The notes beneath the pieces were generated by a model. The model searched no databases, was not told the DNA's origin, and saw nothing but the letters and a program-made list of their open reading frames with translations. Source: OFTM10 sp964344055 (GTDB taxonomy: Bacteria; Actinomycetota; Acidimicrobiia; Acidimicrobiales; Aldehydirespiratoraceae). From it: 64,000 bases of DNA. Where the stretch lies: positions 68,654 through 132,653 of the forward strand of contig CAYFLT010000005.1 in NCBI GenBank assembly GCA_964344055.1. The letters run 5' to 3'. Shown here piece by piece: positions 8,830-16,936 of the stretch; position 1 is the first letter of the stretch, and the number at the start of each line of letters is the position of its first letter. The position numbers and the translations under genes are program-made.

Positions 8830-9287
8830 GCGAATCGGTCGGCCTGGCGCTCTGGCGGAGGAACGCAAGCGGCGACGTAGAGGTCCTCATCGGTCACATG
8901 GGCGGGCCGTTCTGGGCGAAGAAGCACGAGGGAGCGTGGTCGTTCCCCAAAGGGCTGGTGGAGGTCGATGACCGCGACCCTCTCGCGGTCGCCGAGCGGG
9001 AGTTCGCCGAGGAACTCGGGCGATCCGCGCCACCGGGTGAATCGGTCTCGCTGTCGTCGTCACGATCGGCGGGCAAACGGATCGAGATCCATGCCCGCGA
9101 AGGCGACTTCGATGCCGACTCCATCGAGTCGAACACCTTCGAACTCGAGTGGCCGCCGCGGTCGGGTCGGGTGCAACGGTTCCCGGAGATCGATCGGGCC
9201 GCATGGGTGAGCCTCGACGACGCCCGGCGGCTGCTCGCCAAGTCGCAGCGGGTTTTCGTCGACCGACTGTTCGATCTGACTAGCTGA
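8826..9287 (+). CDS. Nudix hydrolase
   Basis: A 153-residue Nudix protein of the predicted NTP-pyrophosphohydrolase type (COG4119-like), with FWAKKHEGAWSFPKG leading into a Nudix box that ends REFAEELG. The first Glu of the canonical box (GX5EX7REUXEE) is replaced in the GLVEVDDRDPL part, while the metal-binding REFAEE is intact. It likely hydrolyses a nucleoside diphosphate-X compound. GTG 8826 overlaps the thioesterase stop, so it is translated from the same message. Its end overlaps the convergent racemase gene by eight bases. Confidence 0.9.
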   Translation: MSESVGLALWRRNASGDVEVLIGHMGGPFWAKKHEGAWSFPKGLVEVDDRDPLAVAEREFAEELGRSAPPGESVSLSSSRSAGKRIEIHAREGDFDADSIESNTFELEWPPRSGRVQRFPEIDRAAWVSLDDARRLLAKSQRVFVDRLFDLTS

Positions 9288-9972
9288 GGGCCCAGTCGAC
9301 TGCGGCCTCGGCGTGAAGGCGGGTGGTCGGGAAATAGGGTACGTCGACGTCCCCGGCGGTCACGAGCAGCTCGATCTCGGTGCAACCGGCGATCACGCCC
9401 TCCGCCCCGGCGCCGATCATCCGGTCGATGATCTCGAGGTAGCGCTCGCGCGACTCCGGCACGATCCGACCCAACACGAGCTCCTCGTAGATCACGCGGT
9501 GGATGTCGGCCCGCTCGACGTCGTCGGGCACCGCGACATCGAGGCCGTGGACCGTCTCGAGTCGGCCCCGGTAGAAGTCGTGTTCCATCGTGAAGCGGGT
9601 GCCGAGGAGGGCGACGGACCCGACGCCCCGAGCCGTGATCGCTGCGGCAGTGGCGTCGGCGATGTGCAGCAGCGGGATTTCGATCGCGGCCTGCACGTCG
9701 TCGGCCATACGGTGCATGGTGTTGGTGCAGATGACGAGACAGTCGGCACCCCCTGCCTCGACCGATCGGGCTGCCGACACCAGCGCGGCGGTGGCGCCGT
9801 CCCAGTCGTCCGCGTGCTGCATCTGCTCGATCTCGTGGAAGTCGACCGAATACATGAGCGACTTCGCCGAGTGGGTCCCTCCGAGTCGATCCCTCACTGC
9901 CTCGTTGATGATCCGGTAGTACTCGACCGACGATTCCCAGCTCATGCCGCCGAGCAGCCCGATGGTGCGCAT
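9280..9972 (-). CDS. Aspartate/glutamate racemase family protein
   Basis: A 230-residue cofactor-independent amino acid racemase of the YgeA/aspartate racemase type. It opens with IGLLGGMSWESSVEYYR, and the two catalytic cysteines lie in VICTNTMH and IAGCTEIELL, each in the expected half of the pseudo-symmetric fold. It would interconvert L- and D-Asp or Glu, or act as a hydantoin-type racemase. A -10-like TAGAGT sits nine bases upstream of the ATG. It is convergent with the Nudix gene and divergent from the HAD gene, with only 46 bases between the two starts. Confidence 0.92.
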   Translation of the reverse strand: MRTIGLLGGMSWESSVEYYRIINEAVRDRLGGTHSAKSLMYSVDFHEIEQMQHADDWDGATAALVSAARSVEAGGADCLVICTNTMHRMADDVQAAIEIPLLHIADATAAAITARGVGSVALLGTRFTMEHDFYRGRLETVHGLDVAVPDDVERADIHRVIYEELVLGRIVPESRERYLEIIDRMIGAGAEGVIAGCTEIELLVTAGDVDVPYFPTTRLHAEAAVDWALS

Positions 9973-10018
9973 ACCGGGAAGACTCTAGTTCTCGCCCGGT
10001 GGGCCTACGCTGCCGCCC

Positions 10019-10720
10019 GTGCAGCCGATACCCGCCCAGGCCGTGATCTTCGACAAGGACGGCACCCTCCTCGACTTCCACGCCACCTGGGGGCCGAGTT
10101 TCGCGGCCCTGTTGCGGAACCTCTGTGGCGGCGACGAGGCCCTGCTGGAGGATCTCGCTCGCGCCATGGCCATCGACATCGATGCCGGACGGATCGACGA
10201 GGAATCCCCGCTCGTCGCCCAGAGCACCGGCGAGATCGCGGTGATCCTGGCTCCCCTGCTCGGTCGATCCGACGTGGCGACTCTGGCCGTCCAGGTCGAC
10301 GAGATGGCCCGCCAGGAGTCCTCCCGGTTCGTCACCCCGATTGCGGGAGCCGCCGAGACCGTGACCGGAATCCGGTTGCTGGGCCTTCCGGTCGGGCTCG
10401 CCACCAACGACGCCGAGGCGACCGCGCGCGACCAGCTGGACGCGCTGGGGCTGGCTCCCGACTTCGACGTGGTGCTCGGCTACGACTCCGGGCACGGGGC
10501 CAAGCCGCACCCGGGGATGCTGCTCCACGCGGCCGACGCGCTCGGTGTGAACATCGAGTCGCTGGTCATGGTGGGTGACACCCCGACCGATGTGGGTGCC
10601 GCCGTCGCCGCGGGATGTCCCTGCGTGCTGATCGACCCGGATCGACGATTCGGGACACCCGCCGATGTCGTCGTCGACTCCCTCGCCGAGGTCGCTGGAG
10701 TGATCCGCGCCATGGCGTGA
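10019..10720 (+). CDS. HAD-superfamily phosphatase
   Basis: A 233-residue haloacid-dehalogenase hydrolase of the phosphoglycolate-phosphatase-like group. Motif I is FDKDGTLLDF with nucleophile and acid Asp, motif II is in GLATNDAEAT, motif III Lys is in GAKPHPGMLLHA and motif IV is MVGDTPTDVGAA. The GTG start has TACGCT (10006-10011) seven bases upstream and no ribosome site, a leaderless arrangement. The substrate is unknown, with phosphoglycolate or another small phosphate ester most likely. The next gene starts 66 bases downstream on the same strand. Confidence 0.9.
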   Translation: MQPIPAQAVIFDKDGTLLDFHATWGPSFAALLRNLCGGDEALLEDLARAMAIDIDAGRIDEESPLVAQSTGEIAVILAPLLGRSDVATLAVQVDEMARQESSRFVTPIAGAAETVTGIRLLGLPVGLATNDAEATARDQLDALGLAPDFDVVLGYDSGHGAKPHPGMLLHAADALGVNIESLVMVGDTPTDVGAAVAAGCPCVLIDPDRRFGTPADVVVDSLAEVAGVIRAMA

Positions 10721-10786
10721 GGCCACTCCTCGCGGTGGGACGCGCGTCTCGTTTCCCGACGTCGACCGATGTGGGAGGATCGCCCA

Positions 10787-12130
10787 ATGACCAGGGCGGG
10801 GCGATCGCTGTGGCTCGATGAACTCGAGGAGGAGGCGCCACGTCCGGCGCTCGCGGGTGACCGTGATGTCGACGTGGCCATCGTGGGCGCCGGGTACACG
10901 GGACTGTGGACGGCGTACTACCTGGCCCAGCTGGATCCCTCGTTGTCGATCCTCGTGATCGAACGTGAACACGTTGGATTCGGCGCATCCGGCCGCAACG
11001 GTGGTTGGGCTGTGGCCGAGCTCGCCGCCGGCCTCGACAAGTACGCGACGCGTTCGTCGATGGACGAGGCGATCCGCCTGACCCGAGCGGTCTTCGGCAC
11101 GGTCGACGAGATCGGCCGGGTCGTCGCCGAACACGACATCTCGTGTGGCTTCGCCAAGGGCGGCGTCATCCGGGTGGCCCGAAACGACGCCCAGCAGGCG
11201 CGGCAGGTCGCCGAGGTTCAGCACCACCATTCGCTTGGGTTCTCCGAGGACGACTTCCGGCTCCTCAGCGCTGATGACGCCCGATCGGTGTGCAATGCCA
11301 CCGATGTTCGCAGCGGGATTCGGTTCGCCCACTGTGCGGCGGTCGACCCGGCCCGCCTCGCCTTGGGTCTCGCCCGCGCGGCCGAGAGTCTCGGCGTGGA
11401 GATCGTCGAGGGCACCGCGGCCACCCGGATCGGTCCTCGCCGGGTCGACACCGACCTCGGTGTGGTCCGGGCCGGCCACGTCGTACAGGCCACGGAGGGC
11501 TACACCCGGGATCTGGATGGTCAACGACGCCGCCTGCTGCCGCTCTACTCCCGCATGGTGGCGACCGAGCCACTGCCGGGTGACGTCTGGGACGAGATCG
11601 GGTTGGCCGACCGCCCGACATTCTCCGACGACCGGTACATGGTCATCTACGGCCAGCGCACCGAGGACGGCCGCATTGCGTTCGGTGGGCGGGGAGTGCC
11701 GTACCTCTTCGGCTCGACCATCGACCCGGCGAGCGAATCCCGAGGTGAGTCACATCGGCTCGTGCACGATGCGCTGCTCCAACTGTTCCCGATCCTGAAG
11801 GATGTGGCGATCACCCATCAGTGGGGTGGTGTCATGGGGGTGCCGCGCGATTGGACGCCGTTCGTCCACCACGATCCGGCCGGGTTCTCGGCGGCAGGTG
11901 GCTACGTCGGCGAGGGTGTGGCGCCGTCGAACCTGGCGGGCCGCACTGTGGCCGAGCTCATCACCGGCACCGAGTCGGGCCCCATGCCGCGCCGCTGGGA
12001 GCCCGAGCCGCTTCGCTGGCTCGGGGTGCGGGGCAGCCGGTGGGTGATGAGTCGAGCCGACGCGGCCGAAGACCGGGGCAAGTCCTCGAAGCTCGCACTG
12101 AAGCTCTCGCATTGGCTCCGCGGCAGCTGA
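10787..12130 (+). CDS. FAD-dependent amine/amino-acid oxidase (DAO family)
   Basis: A 447-residue DAO-superfamily flavoprotein related to glycine oxidase and gamma-glutamylputrescine oxidase. The dinucleotide fold is DVAIVGAGYTGLWTAYYLA followed by GFGASGRNGGWAV, and the C-terminal FAD loop is GGYVGEGVAPSNLAGRTVAE. It should oxidise a primary or secondary amine with O2 or a quinone as acceptor. ATG 10787 is chosen because GGGAGGAT lies six to seven bases upstream (10773-10780). A perfect hairpin with a 15-base loop follows the stop. It is one of three DAO-fold enzymes within 8 kb, suggesting local specialisation for N-alkyl or amine substrates. Confidence 0.9.
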   Translation: MTRAGRSLWLDELEEEAPRPALAGDRDVDVAIVGAGYTGLWTAYYLAQLDPSLSILVIEREHVGFGASGRNGGWAVAELAAGLDKYATRSSMDEAIRLTRAVFGTVDEIGRVVAEHDISCGFAKGGVIRVARNDAQQARQVAEVQHHHSLGFSEDDFRLLSADDARSVCNATDVRSGIRFAHCAAVDPARLALGLARAAESLGVEIVEGTAATRIGPRRVDTDLGVVRAGHVVQATEGYTRDLDGQRRRLLPLYSRMVATEPLPGDVWDEIGLADRPTFSDDRYMVIYGQRTEDGRIAFGGRGVPYLFGSTIDPASESRGESHRLVHDALLQLFPILKDVAITHQWGGVMGVPRDWTPFVHHDPAGFSAAGGYVGEGVAPSNLAGRTVAELITGTESGPMPRRWEPEPLRWLGVRGSRWVMSRADAAEDRGKSSKLALKLSHWLRGS

Positions 12131-12147
12131 GGTCATCCGGCGGCGGG

Positions 12148-12186
12148 TGAGGTCAAACGGGTGCCTGTCCCCGGCGTTTGACCTCA
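12148..12186. repeat. REP-like hairpin / bidirectional terminator, copy 1
   Basis: A perfect 12-bp stem (12148-12159 with 12175-12186) encloses the 15-base loop GGTGCCTGTCCCCGG. It lies between two converging genes and its right arm contains the stop codon of the gene on the minus strand. A second element with a 15-base loop starting with the same GGTGCCTG occurs at 16861-16889, so this looks like a dispersed palindromic repeat also serving as terminator. Confidence 0.6.
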
Positions 12187-14208
12187 GGGGGCGGTGGCTC
12201 GTTCGCGGCGGAAGCGGACGTCGGCCGGGGAGGGCGCATCGAACTCGCGGGCGAACTGATGCCCGGCGTACACCGAGGTGGCCACCGTGCCGGGCGCGAG
12301 CGCATCGCCGATCCGCGTGACCGGCACCTGGCCGTCGAGCGCGTGGTAAAGCCCGTCGGTCGGGAGCCGCGAGGTGACCATCACCACGCATGCGGCCTCG
12401 ACCTCGCGGATGGTCTCGGTGTGGACGCACTCGAGTGACACCACCCCGTCGCCGATCTCGCTGAGTGTCGTGCCGGTCGCCACATTCACACCGGCGCCGA
12501 GCACCCGGGCCTGAATCCGGTGCTGCTCCTCGGTGTGTGACGTCCAGGTGGACACCTCGTTGGCCGGGGTGACGAGGGTGACCTCGACACCGTGGTTGCG
12601 CAGGTGCTCGGCGATGACGCCACCCAGGTAGTAGTGGTCGTCGTCGTAGAGGACGACCGGCCCGTCCGGAATCGTGCCGTCGAGGATGTCGTCGGCGGTC
12701 AGGACCGATGCGCACTCGGAGCCGGGGACGGGATCCTCGAGCCAGCGGCCGGTGCCGTCGCGCCGCCAGGACGCACCGGCAGCGACCACGAGATGATCGG
12801 GGGCGAACTCGAGCACCTGAGCCTCGTCGACCTCACTGCCCGGATAGACCTCCACGTTCGGCAACTTGTCGAGCATGGTGACCCGCCAGTCCCGAACCCG
12901 GGCATAGGACGCCAGGCCGGGCAGTGTCGACTCGCGTGTGACCCGCCCACCAAGCTCGTTGCGGGCCTCGGTGAGCACCACCTCGTACCCCCGCTTGCCG
13001 AGGGCGACGGACGCTTCGAGTCCGGCCGGCCCGGCCCCGACGATCAGGATGCGCGACTTCGACGTCCTCGGCTCGATCCGCTCGGGATGCCATCCCTTGC
13101 GCCACTCCTCGGACATGGTGGGGTTCTGGGTGCAGCGGATCGGCGTGCCGGTCTGGTCGCCGGTGTAGCAGATGTTGCAGCCGATGCATTCTCGGATCTC
13201 GTCCTCGCGACCCTCGGCGATCTTGTTCGGGAGGAACGGATCTGCGATCGACGGGCGGGCCGCACCGACGAGATCGACGGTGCCGTCACGAACCATGCGC
13301 AGCATCGTCTCGGGCGAGGTGAAGCGGCCGACGCTGACGACCGGCTTGGTCGTCACGCTCTTGACCCACTTCATCGTGTCCTCGAGTCCGGCCTCGGGCA
13401 CGAACCGGGCCGTACCCATCTCCCAGCTGTAGTCGTGGACGGTGATGTCCCACAGATCGGGGAGCTCGGCCAGCATCTCGAGTTGGGCCCTCGGCTCCTC
13501 GGTGGTCTGGGCGTGGTCCGGCCCTCCGTCGCTGGCGGAGAACCGAACGGCGATCGCACAGGTGTCGCCGACCGCCTCCTTGGTCTCCTCGATGAGTTCC
13601 CTCACGAGCCGGACCCGGTTCTCGAGCGATCCGCCGTACTCGTCGGTGCGCTGGTTCGACGGGTCCAGGAACTGACGGAGCAGATACCAGTGGCAGGCGT
13701 AGACGTAGACGATGTCGAAGCCGGCCCGCTGGGCCCAGATGGCCGCCTCGCGGTGCCAGCGCTTGTACTCCTTGATGTCGTCCTTGGTCATGTGGCGGGT
13801 CTGGACTGGATCCCACACGCCGGCCGGGCGGCTGAACACCCCGACCGGCGATTCCCGTGAGTAGTGGTTGGCGCTGGCGGCGCCGCCGTGCCACAGCTCG
13901 ATCCCGGCCAGCGACCCGTGGGCGTGGACCTGCTCGACCATGAGCGCGTGGGAACGGATGTCCTCGTCGTCCCACATCGTGGCCGAGGGGTACGGATCAT
14001 CATCCGATGAGGCGTGGATCGAGCAGTATTCGGTGCACACGGTGCCCCAGCCGCCCTCCGCCTTCACGCCCCGGAGGGCGGCGAGGGTCTGGGGCCGGTT
14101 GTAGCCGATCCCTGTGCAGTGGGGGACCTGGTAGAAGCGGTTGGGTGCGGTGACCGGCCCGATCTGGACCGGCTCGAACAGCACGTCGAATCGCGGGTCG
14201 CGCGGCAT
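12184..14208 (-). CDS. Trimethylamine-dehydrogenase-like flavoprotein (OYE-FeS-FAD)
   Basis: A 674-residue relative of trimethylamine and dimethylamine dehydrogenases, which oxidatively demethylate N-methylamines to formaldehyde. Domain 1 is an FMN TIM barrel beginning RDPRFDVLFEPVQIGP, and Cys31 in FYQVPHC matches the cysteine that binds FMN covalently. The catalytic pair Tyr170 and His173 (YACH) is kept. The [4Fe-4S] ligands are Cys341, 344, 347 and 359. A C-terminal ADP/FAD-like domain starts at ILIVGAGPAGLEA. The residue matching the TMADH cation-cage Trp355 is Asp351, so trimethylamine itself is doubtful and another methylated amine, such as N-methylproline or dimethylglycine, is possible. 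The start has GGGGAGGAA upstream. It is divergent from the dimethylglycine dehydrogenase gene. Confidence 0.9.
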   Translation of the reverse strand: MPRDPRFDVLFEPVQIGPVTAPNRFYQVPHCTGIGYNRPQTLAALRGVKAEGGWGTVCTEYCSIHASSDDDPYPSATMWDDEDIRSHALMVEQVHAHGSLAGIELWHGGAASANHYSRESPVGVFSRPAGVWDPVQTRHMTKDDIKEYKRWHREAAIWAQRAGFDIVYVYACHWYLLRQFLDPSNQRTDEYGGSLENRVRLVRELIEETKEAVGDTCAIAVRFSASDGGPDHAQTTEEPRAQLEMLAELPDLWDITVHDYSWEMGTARFVPEAGLEDTMKWVKSVTTKPVVSVGRFTSPETMLRMVRDGTVDLVGAARPSIADPFLPNKIAEGREDEIRECIGCNICYTGDQTGTPIRCTQNPTMSEEWRKGWHPERIEPRTSKSRILIVGAGPAGLEASVALGKRGYEVVLTEARNELGGRVTRESTLPGLASYARVRDWRVTMLDKLPNVEVYPGSEVDEAQVLEFAPDHLVVAAGASWRRDGTGRWLEDPVPGSECASVLTADDILDGTIPDGPVVLYDDDHYYLGGVIAEHLRNHGVEVTLVTPANEVSTWTSHTEEQHRIQARVLGAGVNVATGTTLSEIGDGVVSLECVHTETIREVEAACVVMVTSRLPTDGLYHALDGQVPVTRIGDALAPGTVATSVYAGHQFAREFDAPSPADVRFRRERATAP

Positions 14209-14293
14209 CGTTCCTCCCCAAGGTCGACGCCTGAATCCCTATCACATCCTGGCCGGTGGCTACCCATTCCGTTGACGATCTCTAGCGGGCGAG

Positions 14294-14331
14294 GGAATCC
14301 GTGCCCGAAGCTCGATTGCGCGACGGATTCC
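14294..14331. promoter_or_regulatory. Inverted repeat in divergent flavoprotein promoter
   Basis: Perfect 9-bp arms GGAATCCGT (14294-14302) and ACGGATTCC (14323-14331) are separated by 20 bases in the 166-base region between the TMADH-like and dimethylglycine-dehydrogenase-like genes. A TTGACG hexamer sits at 14272-14277. The arms could be two half-sites for a regulator or an untranslated-leader hairpin. Nothing else recognisable is in the region. Confidence 0.4.
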
Positions 14332-14374
14332 GGCATAGAAGGATGGGTGAGGCCGACGCGGAGTGGGGGCAGAG

Positions 14375-16846
14375 ATGAACGCCGACAAGCATCAGAACCA
14401 GGGATTCCCCGAACGGGCGCGAGTGGTGGTGATCGGTGGCGGCGTCATCGGCACCAGCGTCGCGTACCACCTGACCAAGCTGGGTTGGGACGACGTCGTG
14501 CTCCTCGAGCGGGACCAGCTGACGTCGGGGACGACCTGGCACGCTGCAGGGCTCATCGTGTCGGGCGGGATGACCACCGAGACGCTCGCTTGGATGGCGA
14601 AGTACTCCCGCGATCTCTACGAGGTGCTCGAGGACGAGACCGGCATGTCGACCGGCTTCCAGCCGGTCGGCTACCTCCAGACCGCCAGCAACCCGCGCCG
14701 GTTGGCCAAGCTGCGTCGGGAGGCCGACTTCCTCCGGCTCATGGGGATCGAGCGCGAGGAGATCTCCGGCGCCGACGTTGCCGCGATGTGGCCCCAGCTC
14801 GACGCGAGCGCGGTGCTCGGCGGCTTCTACACGGCGAACGAGGGGCGAGCCGACCCCTACAACGTCGCCCACTCGCTGGCCGCCGGTGCCCGCCTCGGCG
14901 GCGCCCGGGTCATCCAGGGCACACCGGTGACCGGGGTCACCCAACGCGACGGCCGGGTGACCGGTGTGATCACCGCCGAGGGCACCATCGAGGCCGAATA
15001 CGTCGTCAACTGCGCGGGCATGTGGGCCCGGCAGCTCGGGGCGATGGCCGGTGTGTCGATCCCGCTCCAGGCGATCGAGCACGCCTACCTGATCAGCGAA
15101 CCGTTCGAGGGAGTGTCGCCCGACCTGCCGATCTTCGAGGACCCCGACCGCTTCGCGTACTACCGGGAGGAGACCGGTGGTCTCATGGTCGGGTTGTTCG
15201 AACCGGTGGCCGCGCCCTGGTCGCTCGACGGTATCCCCGACGACTTCAGCTTCGGGGAGATCCCTTCGGACTGGGATCGGCTGGCGCCGTTCCTCGAGTT
15301 CGCCTTGGAGATCCTGCCCCAGCTCGCCGATGTCGGGATCCGCAAGCTCTTCACCAGCCCCGAGAGCTTCACCCCCGACAACGGCTACCTGATGGGCGAA
15401 GCCCCCGAGCTCGACAACTACTTCGTGGCCGCCGGCTTCAACTCGCTCGGGATCCTGAGCGGAGGCGGCGCGGGGTCGATCATCGCCAGCTGGATCGTCG
15501 ACGGCATCGCACCGGTCGACGTCACCGACATCGACATCGCCCGCCTGTCGCCGTGGCAGACGAACCGCTCCTACCTCGGTGAACGAAGCGTGGAGCTGCT
15601 CGGTCGACTCCACTCGACCGGATCGTGGCCCCACTCGAGTCCGGAGAAGGCCCGTGATGTGCGACGGTCGGTCCTCCACGATCGGCTGGCCGACGCCGGT
15701 GCCCACTTCAGTGAATCGTCGGGCTGGGAGCTCACCTCGTGGTTCGCGCCGGACGGGCAGCCCGAGGAGTCGGAGCTGAGCTACGGCCGTCACCCGTGGT
15801 TCGACCTCCACGCGGTGGAACACGCCGCGGTACGGGAGGCAGTCGGGCTCTTCGACATGTCGTCCATGTCGAACTTCTTCGTCGAGGGTCCGGGCGCGGA
15901 GGCATTGCTGAACCGGATCGGCGGCAACAACGTGTCGGTTCCGGTCGGCCAGTGTGTCTACAGCCAGTTCCTCAACGAGCGGGGCACGATCGAGGCCGAT
16001 GTCACCATCACCCGGGTGGCCGAGCAGCGCTACCTCCTCGTGGTGGCGGAGCTGTTCCATCGGCGGACCGAGGCGTTGCTCCGTCGAGCGATCGGCGACG
16101 ACCTGGTCGTGGTCACCGACGTCACGTCCGGCTACGCCCTGATCAGTCTGCAGGGCCCGAACTCCCGGGCGCTGCTGGCCGAGATCACCGATGCCGACCT
16201 GTCCAACGAGGCATTCCCGTACTACACGGCCCAGGAGATCAACCTGCACCACGGTCGCGGGCTGACCCAACGGATGAGCTTCGTCGGCGAGCTCGGCTGG
16301 GAGTTGTTCGTACCGACCGACTTCGCCCTCGGCGTCTACGACCGGTTGCTGGCGGTCGGTGCCGGCCACGGTCTGCGCCACGTCGGGATGGAGACGCTCG
16401 AGAGCACCCGGACCGAAGCCGGCCGGCTCGACTACGGGCTCGACATCGAGAACTCGGACTCGCCGCTCGAGGCCGGTCTCGCCTTCGCGATCGACTTCGA
16501 CAAGCCCGACGGCTTCGTCGGACGCGACGCCCTCCTCGAGCAGCGGGAGAACGGGCCGTACCGCTCGCGGCTCGTGCAGTTCCTGCTGGAGGACCCTGAG
16601 CCGCTGTTGCACGGGGAGGAGCCGATCCTGCTCGACGGCGATGTTGTCGGCTACCTGCGGTCGGGCGCCTACGGTCACACCCTCGGTGGGGCGATGGGTT
16701 TCGGCTATGTCGAACACGCCGACGGAGTCACTGCGGATCTCGTCAGCGGTGGAGCGTTCGAGATCGTGGTCGAGAGCGAGCACTATCCGGCGAAGGCGTC
16801 GCTGCGAGCGATGTACGACCCCCAGAACCTCCGTCCCAAGTCCTGA
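14375..16846 (+). CDS. Dimethylglycine/sarcosine dehydrogenase-like, DAO-GcvT fusion
   Basis: An 823-residue two-domain enzyme. Residues about 12-400 form a DAO flavin domain (VVVIGGGVIGTSVAYHL), with TWHAAG, whose His carries covalent FAD in dimethylglycine and sarcosine dehydrogenases. Residues about 430-820 form GcvT and GcvT_C domains, which take the released methyl unit onto tetrahydrofolate. It should oxidise N-methylated glycine or a related tertiary amine and yield methylene-THF. ATG 14375 is chosen with a GGGGG stretch six bases upstream; GTG 14363 is the alternative. No ETF gene is nearby. Placement next to the TMADH-like gene suggests a shared N-demethylation route. Confidence 0.92.
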   Translation: MNADKHQNQGFPERARVVVIGGGVIGTSVAYHLTKLGWDDVVLLERDQLTSGTTWHAAGLIVSGGMTTETLAWMAKYSRDLYEVLEDETGMSTGFQPVGYLQTASNPRRLAKLRREADFLRLMGIEREEISGADVAAMWPQLDASAVLGGFYTANEGRADPYNVAHSLAAGARLGGARVIQGTPVTGVTQRDGRVTGVITAEGTIEAEYVVNCAGMWARQLGAMAGVSIPLQAIEHAYLISEPFEGVSPDLPIFEDPDRFAYYREETGGLMVGLFEPVAAPWSLDGIPDDFSFGEIPSDWDRLAPFLEFALEILPQLADVGIRKLFTSPESFTPDNGYLMGEAPELDNYFVAAGFNSLGILSGGGAGSIIASWIVDGIAPVDVTDIDIARLSPWQTNRSYLGERSVELLGRLHSTGSWPHSSPEKARDVRRSVLHDRLADAGAHFSESSGWELTSWFAPDGQPEESELSYGRHPWFDLHAVEHAAVREAVGLFDMSSMSNFFVEGPGAEALLNRIGGNNVSVPVGQCVYSQFLNERGTIEADVTITRVAEQRYLLVVAELFHRRTEALLRRAIGDDLVVVTDVTSGYALISLQGPNSRALLAEITDADLSNEAFPYYTAQEINLHHGRGLTQRMSFVGELGWELFVPTDFALGVYDRLLAVGAGHGLRHVGMETLESTRTEAGRLDYGLDIENSDSPLEAGLAFAIDFDKPDGFVGRDALLEQRENGPYRSRLVQFLLEDPEPLLHGEEPILLDGDVVGYLRSGAYGHTLGGAMGFGYVEHADGVTADLVSGGAFEIVVESEHYPAKASLRAMYDPQNLRPKS

Positions 16847-16860
16847 ATCCGGGGTCGAGA

Positions 16861-16889
16861 TGTTTCGGGTGCCTGGCACCAGCGAAACA
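16861..16889. repeat. REP-like hairpin, copy 2
   Basis: A 7-bp stem TGTTTCG / CGAAACA encloses a 15-base loop GGTGCCTGGCACCAG, within which GGTGCC pairs with GGCACC. It shares loop length and the first eight loop bases with the element at 12148-12186, but the outer stem differs. It lies between two converging genes. Confidence 0.6.
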
Positions 16890-16906
16890 ACTCTTCTGCG
16901 AGGCGA

Positions 16907-16923
16907 GCGACACGGAGTGTCGC
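16907..16923. terminator. Hairpin between convergent genes
   Basis: GCGACAC-GGA-GTGTCGC is a perfect 7-bp stem with a 3-base loop, flanked by CTGCG and CGCAG which can extend it as an outer stem. It sits 14 bases from the stop of the minus-strand oxidase and probably ends its transcript. Confidence 0.5.
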
Positions 16924-16936
16924 GATCCCGCAGGTG

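Noticed and set aside
14282..16879. Open frame of 865 codons on the minus strand across the DMGDH-like gene
   Set aside because: Antisense to an unmistakable DAO-GcvT enzyme, low-complexity composition, no ribosome site.
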